From positions 1-64,000 of the forward strand of contig JAGKSB010000004.1 in assembly GCA_017942165.1 (NCBI GenBank): DNA of 64,000 nucleotides, read 5' to 3'. A program made the position numbers and the translations under genes. Positions within the stretch are counted from its first letter, which is position 1, and every line of letters starts with the position of its first letter. The notes beneath the pieces are model-generated. The model saw nothing but the letters and a program-made list of their open reading frames with translations, searched no databases and was not told the DNA's origin. This document shows, piece after piece, positions 27,038-35,576 of the stretch. The stretch is from Rhinopithecimicrobium faecis (GTDB taxonomy: Bacteria > Bacteroidota > Bacteroidia > Sphingobacteriales > Sphingobacteriaceae).

Positions 27038-27238
27038 TTATTTATGTTTTTTACAAAATATCCAATAGACTAGTATACCGAATCCATTGGCCAAAAGTAC
27101 AATTAAATACCAGAGATTTTTCTCTGAATTACTCAAAGCTTTATTTTTAGCGATATGATAAAAAGTATAAATCCAAAAAGATAGAATAGTCAATAATATG
27201 AATATAAGTTCAAATTTTCCAATATTTATAAAGAGCAT
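27038..27238 (-). CDS. small two-helix membrane protein (PLDc_N-like)
   Basis: The 66-aa protein has two transmembrane segments, IGKFELIFILLTILSFWIYT and LWYLIVLLANGFGILVYWIF, and a Lys-rich end. The second helix with G-x-L-V-Y-W fits the PLDc_N domain found alone in small membrane proteins and in cardiolipin synthase N-termini. No catalytic function is expected. It lies just upstream of the HD-domain gene. Confidence 0.7.
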   Translation of the reverse strand: MLFINIGKFELIFILLTILSFWIYTFYHIAKNKALSNSEKNLWYLIVLLANGFGILVYWIFCKKHK

Positions 27239-27255
27239 ATACGTGGTTTATATTT

Positions 27256-27285
27256 TAGCGCTATATGGGTTTACATATAGCGCTA
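27256..27285. other. 12-bp perfect inverted repeat
   Basis: TAGCGCTATATG and CATATAGCGCTA flank a 6-base loop (GGTTTA). It sits between the TonB receptor stop and the small membrane-protein gene on the minus strand, 106 bases past the receptor stop. It lacks a U-run, so it could be an operator for the 27238 gene or an RNA 3' structure. Confidence 0.55.
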
Positions 27286-27390
27286 TAAGGTTGATAATTT
27301 ATGAACGCTTATACAATATGAGCATTATTATTAACAACAACGAATCATACTATCCGAAAATATATCCTAACTAAACGCCAGTAAAAAGAT

Positions 27391-29805
27391 TTAAAATTTA
27401 TAGGTATAGGTCACGTTAACTGTTCTACCGCGAGCAGGGAAGTATTTTGGATAATATTGCTTAGCATAAATTACTTCAAACTTCTGACTGTATAAGGTTT
27501 GATAGGTTGTGTTTAGGACATTCTGCACGGCCACGTTGAACTGTCCAATTTTCGTTCTATAAGATGCATTTAAATCGGAGCTATTGTAGGGTGTGAAGGC
27601 GTTACCTAAATTGTCTGTAGCCTTAAATATTTGTTGATTTTGAAAGTTTACACTAAACTTAGCATGGTCATAACGTAAGTAAGAGCTAATCTTGGAGGGG
27701 CTTAAATTATAAAGAATTTGGTTTTCCCATTTATTATCTACCTTTTGTTTTGAACTTAATACCATCGCATTCGCTCCCAGCGTGAATCCATTTACGGAAT
27801 ACGCGAAGTCCATTTCAAGTCCCACATTTCGAAGTTTATCATCCGTTACGAGCACTTGAAAGGAGCTTCTATCGTATAATAGATTTTTATTAGATTGACT
27901 TATAAATCCTGCAATCTGAAATTTAAAATTTGTATCTCGATAACGGTATCCCAGCTCTAGTTGATCTGTTTTTATTCCTTGTAGCGGGTTGTCTTGGACA
28001 TTTATGCTGTTTGAAAGATCCCAATTTTGGGTGCTACTATTTAAGGAGTATTTTCCATAGCCGTAGAATTTTGCTGGATCAGCCAAAGCTACGCCTTGGG
28101 AAAAATTCAACCATGCTTGCTGCTTAGGGTTAAATTCATATAGTAGGCTCGCATTGAAGAGTGCTGCATCAAAATTAGATTTCCCACCTTTAATGCTTGA
28201 AGCTGTGGACCCCTGTTTAAAAAAGAGCATTACCTGCTGATTAGATCCAACGAAATCATCGATGGAAACCCCGATATTTTGATACCTTGCGCCAGCTGAT
28301 AGTTTTAATGATTTCGTCAACTTGAAGTTTCCTTGAAAATACCCTGCCAAGCTGGAAGTATATAAACTTGGATAACGATCAACTTGGCCTATTAGCTCAT
28401 TTCTAAGGCCAGATGATTGGAAAGATTTTACAGGATCAAAAATATTTAATTGAGAGTTGAAACCTTCGTAATCATAGTCTAACCCATAGGTGATATCTAA
28501 TTTTTCCCATTTCTTAGAAAGCACAGATTTAAAACCTGCATAGTTGGTGTTCTGTTCTGTTGAGTTAAAATAAGTGCTTGTGAAGTTATCGCCATTATCT
28601 ATCGTTGATGGGAGCGGATAGAATGCTACACGTTCATTACGGTATGTACCTTGCAGAAATAGATCCTGACCACCAAGAATATCGGTTACTTGGTAACTAA
28701 TATTCTCCATAAAGCGCTTTGTAAATGGATTTACATCCGAGTCATAGCCATTTTTCATTGACAATAAATCCTGATTATTCGTGGTAAATCCACTGAGCTT
28801 ATCCCCAAAGTGTATACTTTTATCGCCTTGGAATCCTGCATTATAATACTGTGTGCTGGCGGTGATAGAACTACGATCATTAATACGGTATTTTATTTTC
28901 CCAAAAAGATCTACCGTCTGGTTATACTGCAAGTCCGTTTGAGATACATCAGTTAATATTTGATTTCCTTGAGGGTTGTAGAAGCCCCCATTTTTACCGT
29001 ATACTGCAGACCCAAAGAAATCCCATTTTTTCGTTCCTCCTTGCAGTGATTGAGCTATTTTCCAATCGTAATCATCACTATTAAAACCCGCTTTTAATCC
29101 TACCTGAGTTTCACCTGAAAACTGCTTACTTTGCGCTCCCTTAGTTACGATATTAATAATTCCTCCCGTGGCATTACCGCCATATATGGAGCTTGCGCCA
29201 GAAAGAATCTCAATTTTCTCAATGTTAAAGGGGTCTATTGATTCAAATTGTCGACTTAAATTCCTTGCGGAGTTTAGTGACACCCCATCTATTAGTACCA
29301 TGACGGATCTTCCACGCATATTCTGTCCCCAGTTAGAGCGGCCTTCACCACCATAATCTAACCCTGGAACGAGCTGACCTAAAAATTCTTTTAAGGAGAT
29401 ACCTGCTTTAGCTTTTTCAGCTACTTTTTCACCGTTAATTAAGTAAACGGTACCTGGAATTTCAGCTATTCTTTGAGGTTTTCGAGAATTTACGATTACG
29501 ACTTCATCTAACGAGTTGGTATCGGAGATATGCAGCTTTAGGTACAACTGCTCATTTTCTGCTATTTGAAAATATTCTTCTTTCGAAGATTGACTGAGAT
29601 AGGAGGAGTAAAGGGTATATTTTCCAGGGGTAACATCGATTGTAAATTTACCTTCCTTATTCGTGGTGAACTGCAGACCATTTGACAGGTATACAGTGGC
29701 ATTTGCAGCTGGCTTTCGGTTAGATAATTGCACTTCCCCAGAAATAGTTTGCGCTAAAAGTGCCGTAGAACTAAGAGAAAGCAGAAATGATAAAATACTC
29801 CGCAT
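27391..29805 (-). CDS. TonB-dependent receptor with carboxypeptidase-like N-terminal domain
   Basis: The 804-aa outer-membrane receptor has a signal peptide (STALLAQ), then a carboxypeptidase-regulatory-like domain (about 19-105) and the plug: EVVIVNSRKPQRIAEIPGTVYLI, GRSVMVLIDGVSL, IEKIEILSGASSIYGGNATGGIINIVTK. It is a FecA/ferric-siderophore-type rather than SusC-type plug. A long barrel follows and ends in VTYTYKF. The likely role is import of an iron chelate or similar ligand. No transport partners adjoin it, and I cannot see a Fur box. A minus-strand TATATTTG at 29840-29847 is a good -7 box. Confidence 0.88.
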   Translation of the reverse strand: MRSILSFLLSLSSTALLAQTISGEVQLSNRKPAANATVYLSNGLQFTTNKEGKFTIDVTPGKYTLYSSYLSQSSKEEYFQIAENEQLYLKLHISDTNSLDEVVIVNSRKPQRIAEIPGTVYLINGEKVAEKAKAGISLKEFLGQLVPGLDYGGEGRSNWGQNMRGRSVMVLIDGVSLNSARNLSRQFESIDPFNIEKIEILSGASSIYGGNATGGIINIVTKGAQSKQFSGETQVGLKAGFNSDDYDWKIAQSLQGGTKKWDFFGSAVYGKNGGFYNPQGNQILTDVSQTDLQYNQTVDLFGKIKYRINDRSSITASTQYYNAGFQGDKSIHFGDKLSGFTTNNQDLLSMKNGYDSDVNPFTKRFMENISYQVTDILGGQDLFLQGTYRNERVAFYPLPSTIDNGDNFTSTYFNSTEQNTNYAGFKSVLSKKWEKLDITYGLDYDYEGFNSQLNIFDPVKSFQSSGLRNELIGQVDRYPSLYTSSLAGYFQGNFKLTKSLKLSAGARYQNIGVSIDDFVGSNQQVMLFFKQGSTASSIKGGKSNFDAALFNASLLYEFNPKQQAWLNFSQGVALADPAKFYGYGKYSLNSSTQNWDLSNSINVQDNPLQGIKTDQLELGYRYRDTNFKFQIAGFISQSNKNLLYDRSSFQVLVTDDKLRNVGLEMDFAYSVNGFTLGANAMVLSSKQKVDNKWENQILYNLSPSKISSYLRYDHAKFSVNFQNQQIFKATDNLGNAFTPYNSSDLNASYRTKIGQFNVAVQNVLNTTYQTLYSQKFEVIYAKQYYPKYFPARGRTVNVTYTYKF

Positions 29806-29839
29806 GATTGTCTTTATTTAGATTAATTAAAAATAATGT

Positions 29840-29847
29840 CAAATATA
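29840..29847 (-). promoter_or_regulatory. TAnnTTTG -7 box of the TonB receptor gene
   Basis: Minus-strand TATATTTG lies 34 bases upstream of the receptor ATG at 29805. Confidence 0.5.
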
Positions 29848-29945
29848 GGAATAAGTATTACATTATTGTAACCGGAGGGAAGTTTTGATTTAATATAACT
29901 TTTGGGTCAATGATACGTGTATCTAATGAGAAGATGGTCTGCGCA

Positions 29946-30236
29946 TTAGTTACTATTAGTCTGATTTATAAATAGTTTTTTGTCTTGTAATTGGAGTTTA
30001 GGAATTTTGTTTATTTTGAGTGCAATATCACAAAGCTTTTCTATCGTGAAATTGGCTTCTCCCGAATTTAAAATTTGTGATAATCGGCCCTTAGGAATGC
30101 CCAAATAATTAGCAAATTGCGATTGATTCAAGTTATTATCCTCCATATAAGTAACCAGTGCATCGTAAATATCATTATTAATGCGCTCTGCCCAGTATGC
30201 AGGATCTAGTGTGATCTCGACGTATTTACTTCTCAT
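29946..30236 (-). CDS. Xre/Cro-type HTH protein
   Basis: The 96-aa protein carries a helix-turn-helix of the Xre family in the middle (NLNQSQFANYLGIPKGRLSQILNSGEANFTIEKLCDIALKI, about 35-76, split here by its pattern of SQ-FANYLG-S-ILN). The N-terminal helix (AYWAERINNDIYDALVTYM) resembles that of HigA/MqsA-like antitoxins. No toxin gene adjoins it, so it may be an orphan regulator or a leftover antitoxin. It sits next to a gene-poor kilobase. Confidence 0.75.
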   Translation of the reverse strand: MRSKYVEITLDPAYWAERINNDIYDALVTYMEDNNLNQSQFANYLGIPKGRLSQILNSGEANFTIEKLCDIALKINKIPKLQLQDKKLFINQTNSN

Positions 30237-31280
30237 TATAATAGACTTTTATCGTATTTACTATTCAATCATATCTTAAAGATAGGTATAAGAGATTTCT
30301 TAGGCAATAGGTAATGACAATTTTATTATGTTAAATAGGAGAGCTACTTATGTAATCGCTTAGAATCTGACATAATAAAATTTGTTTAATATTGGGTAAG
30401 GATATGCTATTGAGAACGATTGCGATGAAGCACATATATTACTTATTTGTATTAAAACAAAGTAGATATTCAATATAGTATATAGTACGGGTAGTAATCT
30501 TCAATAAAAACTAATAGGTTTCGTGGGTTATATTTTATTATCAACAAAGGGGTTACGCTTTGGAAACAGTAGTGCAGGGCATCTGTTTACACTTATAATT
30601 TCAGCACAACTAGGTACCAATAGGTCGGAGAAATGTCCACAGATAAAGGGATAATGGCTTAAAAGCTGACGTTTGAGTAGGGAAAAATCACGTCCCATAG
30701 ACAGGTAAAAACGCAAAAAAATCGCTTCCCTAATTGTCTTATAATTTATATTATGTTAAGTAAGGTTTTGGAAAAGCCCTATTTTCACCCTTTTACAGCA
30801 TAATATTCGCGAAAATCATGTTTTAAAAAATTTGATTTAAGCGCCTCTAAACGTATTCTCAACCTAGGCTATCTAAACGCACTTAAAGGCGCTTAGAGGC
30901 GATTATCGACCTGTAGCCCCACTTCTTCTCTTTTCTGCCATTTTCAAACTAAAATTTTAGTAGTTAAGATTGTATCCGCAATCCCGTTAAGCTTCAAAAT
31001 TTTAAATTATCGTATTCAATTCACCAAAACTATAAGCATTCAAAATTGAAAATTACGACCACTAGCGCATGTGTCTTAAAAATATGCGATTCTAAGCGAT
31101 TAGGATTTCTTTAAAAATCGCTAAAAACTACGGCTTTTTCATATAAAAGTTGCCTTAGCGTTATTATGCTCCTCTGTAATTCCTAAAATACACTCATAAA
31201 CAAGGCATATATACCCTATTTTTACCGTAAAGTAGTATTTCACACCTCGCTACTTAACATAATACAGCACTATCGGGCAT
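30237..31280. other. gene-poor kilobase with inverted repeats
   Basis: No convincing gene is present; open frames are short and lack family features. Several inverted repeats are seen: a pair near 30316-30330 and 30369-30383 (ATTTTATTATGT-like), a pair around 30839-30850 and 30886-30904 (CGCCTCTAA / TTAGAGGCG), and a 14-bp pair at 30749 and 31251. The region may be the remains of a mobile element or of a lost operon. Confidence 0.5.
30749..31264. repeat. 516-bp segment bounded by 14-bp inverted repeats
   Basis: TATTATGTTAAGTA (30749-30762) recurs inverted at 31251-31264. The segment between carries no ORF with a recognisable product. This layout fits a small non-autonomous element, but I see no clear target duplication. 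Confidence 0.4.
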
Positions 31281-31304
31281 AAAAAACCTGCTTTTTGCAG
31301 GTTT
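31281..31304 (-). terminator. terminator of the sulfate assimilation operon
   Basis: On the minus strand AAACCTGC / GCAGGTTT (loop of five A) is followed by six T. It begins about ten bases after the cysN stop. Confidence 0.85.
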
Positions 31305-31313
31305 AAATAAATA

Positions 31314-32561
31314 TTAAGATGCTAATTCTTCAATTATTAACGCTCCCACAGTTAGATTTGATCGTGGATCTATCAGTATAGCGCGTGCATTTTTCGGGTT
31401 ATCGGCATACAAGTCAAAGACTATTTCTTCAGCAGCTTTTATGGCGACCTTTCCAATATCATTTAACTTTATGATTTCGTCGTAAAGTAACTCATGGGTA
31501 TTGATGTCCACTTTATAAAATACTTCTTGGATTTTCACTTTACTCAGGCGGCTATGATTTTGCAATAAATACACTTGATTGCTGTCTAAGGGTTTCTGGT
31601 CAAACCAACAAATTTTCGCTTCAAAATGACGTTCCGCCAGTGCTGGATGTGAAGCATTCACAATAATATCTCCCCTAGAAATATCTAGCTGATCAGCCAA
31701 ATGAATAATTACAGATTGTGCATCCTCTGCCTGTGACAATTCTTTTCCCGCAAGCTCAATGGCAGAAATATGACTGCGCTGCTCCGATGGTAACACAAGT
31801 ATCTCATCACCTACCTTTAACCCTTCACCAACGACTCTTCCTGCATAACCGCGGTAGTCATGAAGTTCATCCGTCTGCGGACGGACAACCCATTGGACAG
31901 GAAATCGCCAATTATTAGTTTGCTCGACAGGAAATTCTACCGCTTCCAAATAACTCAGCAGCGCCTCACCTTTATACCAAGGCATAGCTTGCGAGGCGTG
32001 GACAATATTATCTCCTTTTAAAGCCGATACTGGAATATAATCTACGCCTTCAAGACCTAACTTTTCCGCCAAGCGCTCGTAGTCCGCACGGATAGTCGTA
32101 AAGACATCTTCAGAATAGTCGACCATATCCATCTTATTTATGCAGACAAGAACTTTTCTTAATGCCAACATGCTCGCTAAAAAAGAATGCCTTTTTGTCT
32201 GCTCGATAACTCCCTTTCGAGCGTCGATAAGAATAATTATTAAATCGGAATTTGAGGCTCCGGTAACCATGTTTCTTGTATATTGGATGTGCCCCGGAGC
32301 GTCGGCAATTATAAATTTTCGCTTCTCCGTTTGAAAATACTTGTACGCAACATCGATGGTTATTCCTTGCTCCCGCTCAGCCTTTAGCCCATCCGTTAAA
32401 ATAGCTAAATCAACTGTGCCATCATTATTTTTACGATTTGCCTTTTGGATAGCCTCCAGCTGATCGTCTAAAATAGAATTTGTATCATACAATAAGCGTC
32501 CAATTAACGTGCTTTTACCGTCATCTACGGAACCTGCAGTAATAAATTTTAATATGTTCAT
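31314..32561 (-). CDS. cysN: sulfate adenylyltransferase large subunit (GTPase)
   Basis: The 415-aa protein is the GTPase subunit of ATP sulfurylase, which makes adenosine 5'-phosphosulfate (APS) from sulfate and ATP. GSVDDGKST (10-18) is the P-loop, DAPGH is the G3 motif and NKMD the G4 motif. The EF-Tu-like domains 2 and 3 follow. No APS kinase domain is fused, and none is encoded nearby. It is the last gene of the cys operon, 54 bases after cysD. Confidence 0.95.
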   Translation of the reverse strand: MNILKFITAGSVDDGKSTLIGRLLYDTNSILDDQLEAIQKANRKNNDGTVDLAILTDGLKAEREQGITIDVAYKYFQTEKRKFIIADAPGHIQYTRNMVTGASNSDLIIILIDARKGVIEQTKRHSFLASMLALRKVLVCINKMDMVDYSEDVFTTIRADYERLAEKLGLEGVDYIPVSALKGDNIVHASQAMPWYKGEALLSYLEAVEFPVEQTNNWRFPVQWVVRPQTDELHDYRGYAGRVVGEGLKVGDEILVLPSEQRSHISAIELAGKELSQAEDAQSVIIHLADQLDISRGDIIVNASHPALAERHFEAKICWFDQKPLDSNQVYLLQNHSRLSKVKIQEVFYKVDINTHELLYDEIIKLNDIGKVAIKAAEEIVFDLYADNPKNARAILIDPRSNLTVGALIIEELAS

Positions 32562-32615
32562 TGAATATTTTACGTCAAAGGTGATAAAAATGGGAAAACT
32601 ATATAAGGCTAAATA

Positions 32616-33512
32616 CTAAAAATAACCGGCCTTTTTACGCTCTTCCATGGCTGCTTCAGAAACTTTATCATCCATCCTTGCCCCTCGTTCTGATACCGTA
32701 GAAGCTTTAATTTCTGCAATAATATCCTCTAATTCAGTAGCTTGAGAATCTACAGCTGCTGTACAAGTGATATCACCAACTGTTCTAAATCGCACGGATT
32801 TTCTTTCTAAATGATCCGTTTCATCAATTTGCATAAAAGGTGCTGCAGCCATAAGCTGCCCATTACGCGTAATAACATCGCGCTCGTGTGAAAAGTAGAT
32901 GGACGGTAAAGCGATTTTCTCCCGCTTAATATAGTTCCAAACATCCAATTCTGTCCAATTTGAAATCGGAAAGACACGGACATTTTCACCTTTATGAATC
33001 TTTCCATTAAAAATATTCCATAGCTCCGGGCGCTGACGCTTAGGATCCCATTGACCGAATTCATCACGAACGGAGAAAATACGTTCTTTGGCACGCGCCT
33101 TTTCTTCATCACGACGCGCCCCACCGATGCAGGCATCAAAGCCATATTTCTCAATGGTATCTAGGAGTGTCACTGTCTGCAAAGCATTGCGACTAGCATG
33201 CTTCCCCTTTTGCTCCACGACTTTCCCTGCGTCAATAGAATCTTGCACATAGCCGACGATTAATTTTTCACCAATTTCTTCCACCAGCCAATCTCTGTAG
33301 GAAATAGTCTCTGGAAAATTATGGCCTGTATCAATATGTACCAGTGGAAAAGGGAATTTCCCAGGCCTAAATGCTTTTAAAGCTAAGTGTACCAGCGTAA
33401 TAGAATCCTTTCCCCCAGAAAATAACAGGGCAGGATTTTCAAATTGTCCCGCTACTTCACGTAGTATATAGATGGCTTCGGCCTCTAAATGGTCTAAATA
33501 ATCCATATTCAA
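32616..33512 (-). CDS. cysD: sulfate adenylyltransferase small subunit
   Basis: The 298-aa subunit catalyses adenylation of sulfate, driven by CysN GTP hydrolysis. ALLFSGGKDSITLVHLALKA holds the PP-loop SGGKDS of the ATP pyrophosphatase fold, and HIDTGHNFPETI and GGARRDEEKARAKER are family signatures. The C-terminal GRxDDKVSEAAME(E/R)KKxxGYF end is intact. It begins two bases after the cysH stop. Confidence 0.95.
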   Translation of the reverse strand: MNMDYLDHLEAEAIYILREVAGQFENPALLFSGGKDSITLVHLALKAFRPGKFPFPLVHIDTGHNFPETISYRDWLVEEIGEKLIVGYVQDSIDAGKVVEQKGKHASRNALQTVTLLDTIEKYGFDACIGGARRDEEKARAKERIFSVRDEFGQWDPKRQRPELWNIFNGKIHKGENVRVFPISNWTELDVWNYIKREKIALPSIYFSHERDVITRNGQLMAAAPFMQIDETDHLERKSVRFRTVGDITCTAAVDSQATELEDIIAEIKASTVSERGARMDDKVSEAAMEERKKAGYF

Positions 33513-33514
33513 TT

Positions 33515-34216
33515 TTACTTTGTAATACTATGTAAGCCACACTCCTTTTTGCTCTGATCTTCCCACCACCAGCGTCCAGCACGAAAATCTTCTCCTTCTT
33601 GAACAGCCCGTGTGCAGGGAGCACATCCTATACTTGGAAAGCCCCGATCATGCAAAATATTATAAGGCACATTATTTTTTTTGATATACTCCTTTACCTC
33701 CGTTAAGCTCCAATCAAATAGCGGATGTATCTTTATCAGGTTGTTACCCTCATCAAACTCTACATTATGCATATCTTGTCTATTGGGCGACTGATCCGCG
33801 CGAATTCCTGTAATCCATATTTTGTACCCTTTTAATGCGCGCTTCAAGGGCTCAATCTTTCGGATTCCACAGCAGCTTTTTCTATTTTCCACAGAAGCAT
33901 AAAATCCATTAGGCCCTGTTTGGTTAACAAACTCCTGGAGCGCCTCCGTATCTGGAAAATATGGTTTTATGGCTAACGGGTAGCGTGCTAATGTTCTACT
34001 CCATACAGCATAAGTCTCTCGGAAAAGACGCCCTGTTTCTAAAGTAAAGAGGGCAATGGGAAAATTATGCTGTGCAATAAGATCCGTAATCACCTGATCT
34101 TCATAGCCAAAAGAAGTGGAAAATACCGCTTCATCAGCATAGTTCTCCGCAACAAAAGCTAAAATCTCCGTCGCCGTCTTACCTTTTAATTCTTGTATAT
34201 AGGAAGTAATATCCAT
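33515..34216 (-). CDS. cysH: adenylyl-sulfate (APS) reductase, 4Fe-4S type
   Basis: The 233-aa enzyme reduces an activated sulfate to sulfite. Cys115-Cys116 and Cys198-x-x-Cys201 are the ligands of the 4Fe-4S cluster that marks APS reductases; PAPS-only enzymes lack them. The catalytic Cys226 lies in the C-terminal KKECGLH. Use of APS fits the absence of an APS kinase gene in the operon. Thioredoxin is the usual electron donor. Confidence 0.92.
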   Translation of the reverse strand: MDITSYIQELKGKTATEILAFVAENYADEAVFSTSFGYEDQVITDLIAQHNFPIALFTLETGRLFRETYAVWSRTLARYPLAIKPYFPDTEALQEFVNQTGPNGFYASVENRKSCCGIRKIEPLKRALKGYKIWITGIRADQSPNRQDMHNVEFDEGNNLIKIHPLFDWSLTEVKEYIKKNNVPYNILHDRGFPSIGCAPCTRAVQEGEDFRAGRWWWEDQSKKECGLHSITK

Positions 34217-34218
34217 TG

Positions 34219-34791
34219 TTATTTTGATATCAATATTTTTGTATGTGCATTTAGCTGCTTCACTTTTTCTTCAAAGTCCCCTTTTAGCTGATGGCGTAAA
34301 GACTCCATAAGCGTTAATGTCTCATCAATTTCCTCAGGAAGCAAATCCTGAAAAAGCTCTTTAACACGTTTCGCTATCGTTGGCGACTTCCCATTAGTGG
34401 AAATAGCAATTTTTAAATCCCCTTTTTGAACAATCGATCCTAAATAGAAGTCACATAGCGCTGGCTTGTCTGCGGCATTTATTAAAACCGTATATTTCTT
34501 TGCTAAGGACTCGAGGGCTACATTGAAAAAAGGATCATTTGTCGCCGTCATTAAGAGCCGCTTGCCGCGTAAATCATTTTCCTCAAAAGGTCTTTCAAAG
34601 ACCTCAATATGAGGGTATTTTGCTAAAATATTTCTAAATTCAGCATGTATCTCCTTTGCAACGACAGTGAGTTTTACCGCAGGGTTATTCCTTATTAAAG
34701 CCGTAAACTTCTCTAAAGCTACAGGTCCCCCACCTATTAAAAGGATCGGTACTTGATCTATTTTCACGAAAATTGGAAATAAGGTATTCAT
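34219..34791 (-). CDS. precorrin-2 dehydrogenase / sirohydrochlorin ferrochelatase
   Basis: The 190-aa protein matches Met8p and the N-terminal half of CysG: FVKIDQVPILLIGGGPVALEKF is the NAD-binding strand, followed by ERPFEENDLRGKRLLMTATND and CDFYLGSIVQKGDLKIAISTNGKSP. It converts precorrin-2 to sirohydrochlorin and inserts iron to make sirohaem, the cofactor of the sulfite reductase in this operon. It lies between cobA and cysH with gaps of 2-5 bases. Confidence 0.9.
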   Translation of the reverse strand: MNTLFPIFVKIDQVPILLIGGGPVALEKFTALIRNNPAVKLTVVAKEIHAEFRNILAKYPHIEVFERPFEENDLRGKRLLMTATNDPFFNVALESLAKKYTVLINAADKPALCDFYLGSIVQKGDLKIAISTNGKSPTIAKRVKELFQDLLPEEIDETLTLMESLRHQLKGDFEEKVKQLNAHTKILISK

Positions 34792-34796
34792 GCTGT

Positions 34797-35576
34797 TTAA
34801 ACTAAACTTTCTACGGCCACTTTCACTTTTTCAAATTCACGGTGCTTAGCTACCACTTCACCCAAGATAATAATCGCGGGCACACCAATGCGTTTTTCTG
34901 TGGACTCGTCTAAGATGGTATCGATGGTTCCCAAGACTAACTTTTCATTAGGAAGGGAGCCATTTTGAATTAATGCTATGGGCAACTCCGACTTTCCAGC
35001 AGCCTTATATAGGGCGACAATCTCACGTAACTTGCTGTATCCCATAAGCACGACAACAGTCGCTTCCGTATGTACGGCAGTAAATAAATCCTTAGATAGC
35101 TTGCCGTCGGAAGTCGCTCCTGTAATCACCCAAAAGCTTTCCGAAATCCCACGGTATGTAAGTGGAATCTGCTGTAGTCCTGTAAGGCCGATGGAGGAGG
35201 AAATCCCCGGTACAACGAAGGTTTCAATACCAAACTGTCGTACATAGTCCACCTCTTCACCCCCACGCCCAAAGACATAGGGATCGCCCCCTTTTAGACG
35301 TACAACATGCCCATGTGTCAGCGCATAGTCAACCAAAAGCTGATTGATTTCCTCCTGCGCTATGGATTGTTGCTCAGCACGCTTTCCAACATATATCTTT
35401 ATGCAAGTTGCTGGGGCATAATCCAGTAGCTGCTCATTAACAAGGGCATCATAGAGAATAACGTCTGCCGATTCAATGGCTTTAATTCCTTTCAAACTAA
35501 TCAGTTCCGGATCTCCAGGGCCGGCACCTACTAACGTAATTTTTGCGTTATTATTCATCTTGAGCTGATTAGGCAT
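34797..35576 (-). CDS. cobA: uroporphyrinogen-III C-methyltransferase
   Basis: The 259-aa SAM-dependent enzyme makes precorrin-2 from uroporphyrinogen III for sirohaem. ITLVGAGPGDPELISLKG, the VRLKGGDPYVFGRGGEE motif and VPGISSSIGL are typical of SUMT. The ATG at 35576 overlaps the preceding stop (ATGCCTAA), implying coupling; an internal ATG at 35558 is also possible. It is separate from the dehydrogenase/chelatase, which together do the work of E. coli CysG. Confidence 0.93.
   Translation of the reverse strand: MPNQLKMNNNAKITLVGAGPGDPELISLKGIKAIESADVILYDALVNEQLLDYAPATCIKIYVGKRAEQQSIAQEEINQLLVDYALTHGHVVRLKGGDPYVFGRGGEEVDYVRQFGIETFVVPGISSSIGLTGLQQIPLTYRGISESFWVITGATSDGKLSKDLFTAVHTEATVVVLMGYSKLREIVALYKAAGKSELPIALIQNGSLPNEKLVLGTIDTILDESTEKRIGVPAIIILGEVVAKHREFEKVKVAVESLV

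Noticed and set aside
29946-30236. Xre protein considered as the antitoxin of a complete toxin-antitoxin pair
   Set aside because: No toxin-like ORF adjoins it on either side, so only an orphan regulator can be supported.
30528-30716. 62-codon minus-strand ORF in the gene-poor region
   Set aside because: It has no recognisable motif, no promoter or ribosome site, and odd composition; it is most likely a chance frame.
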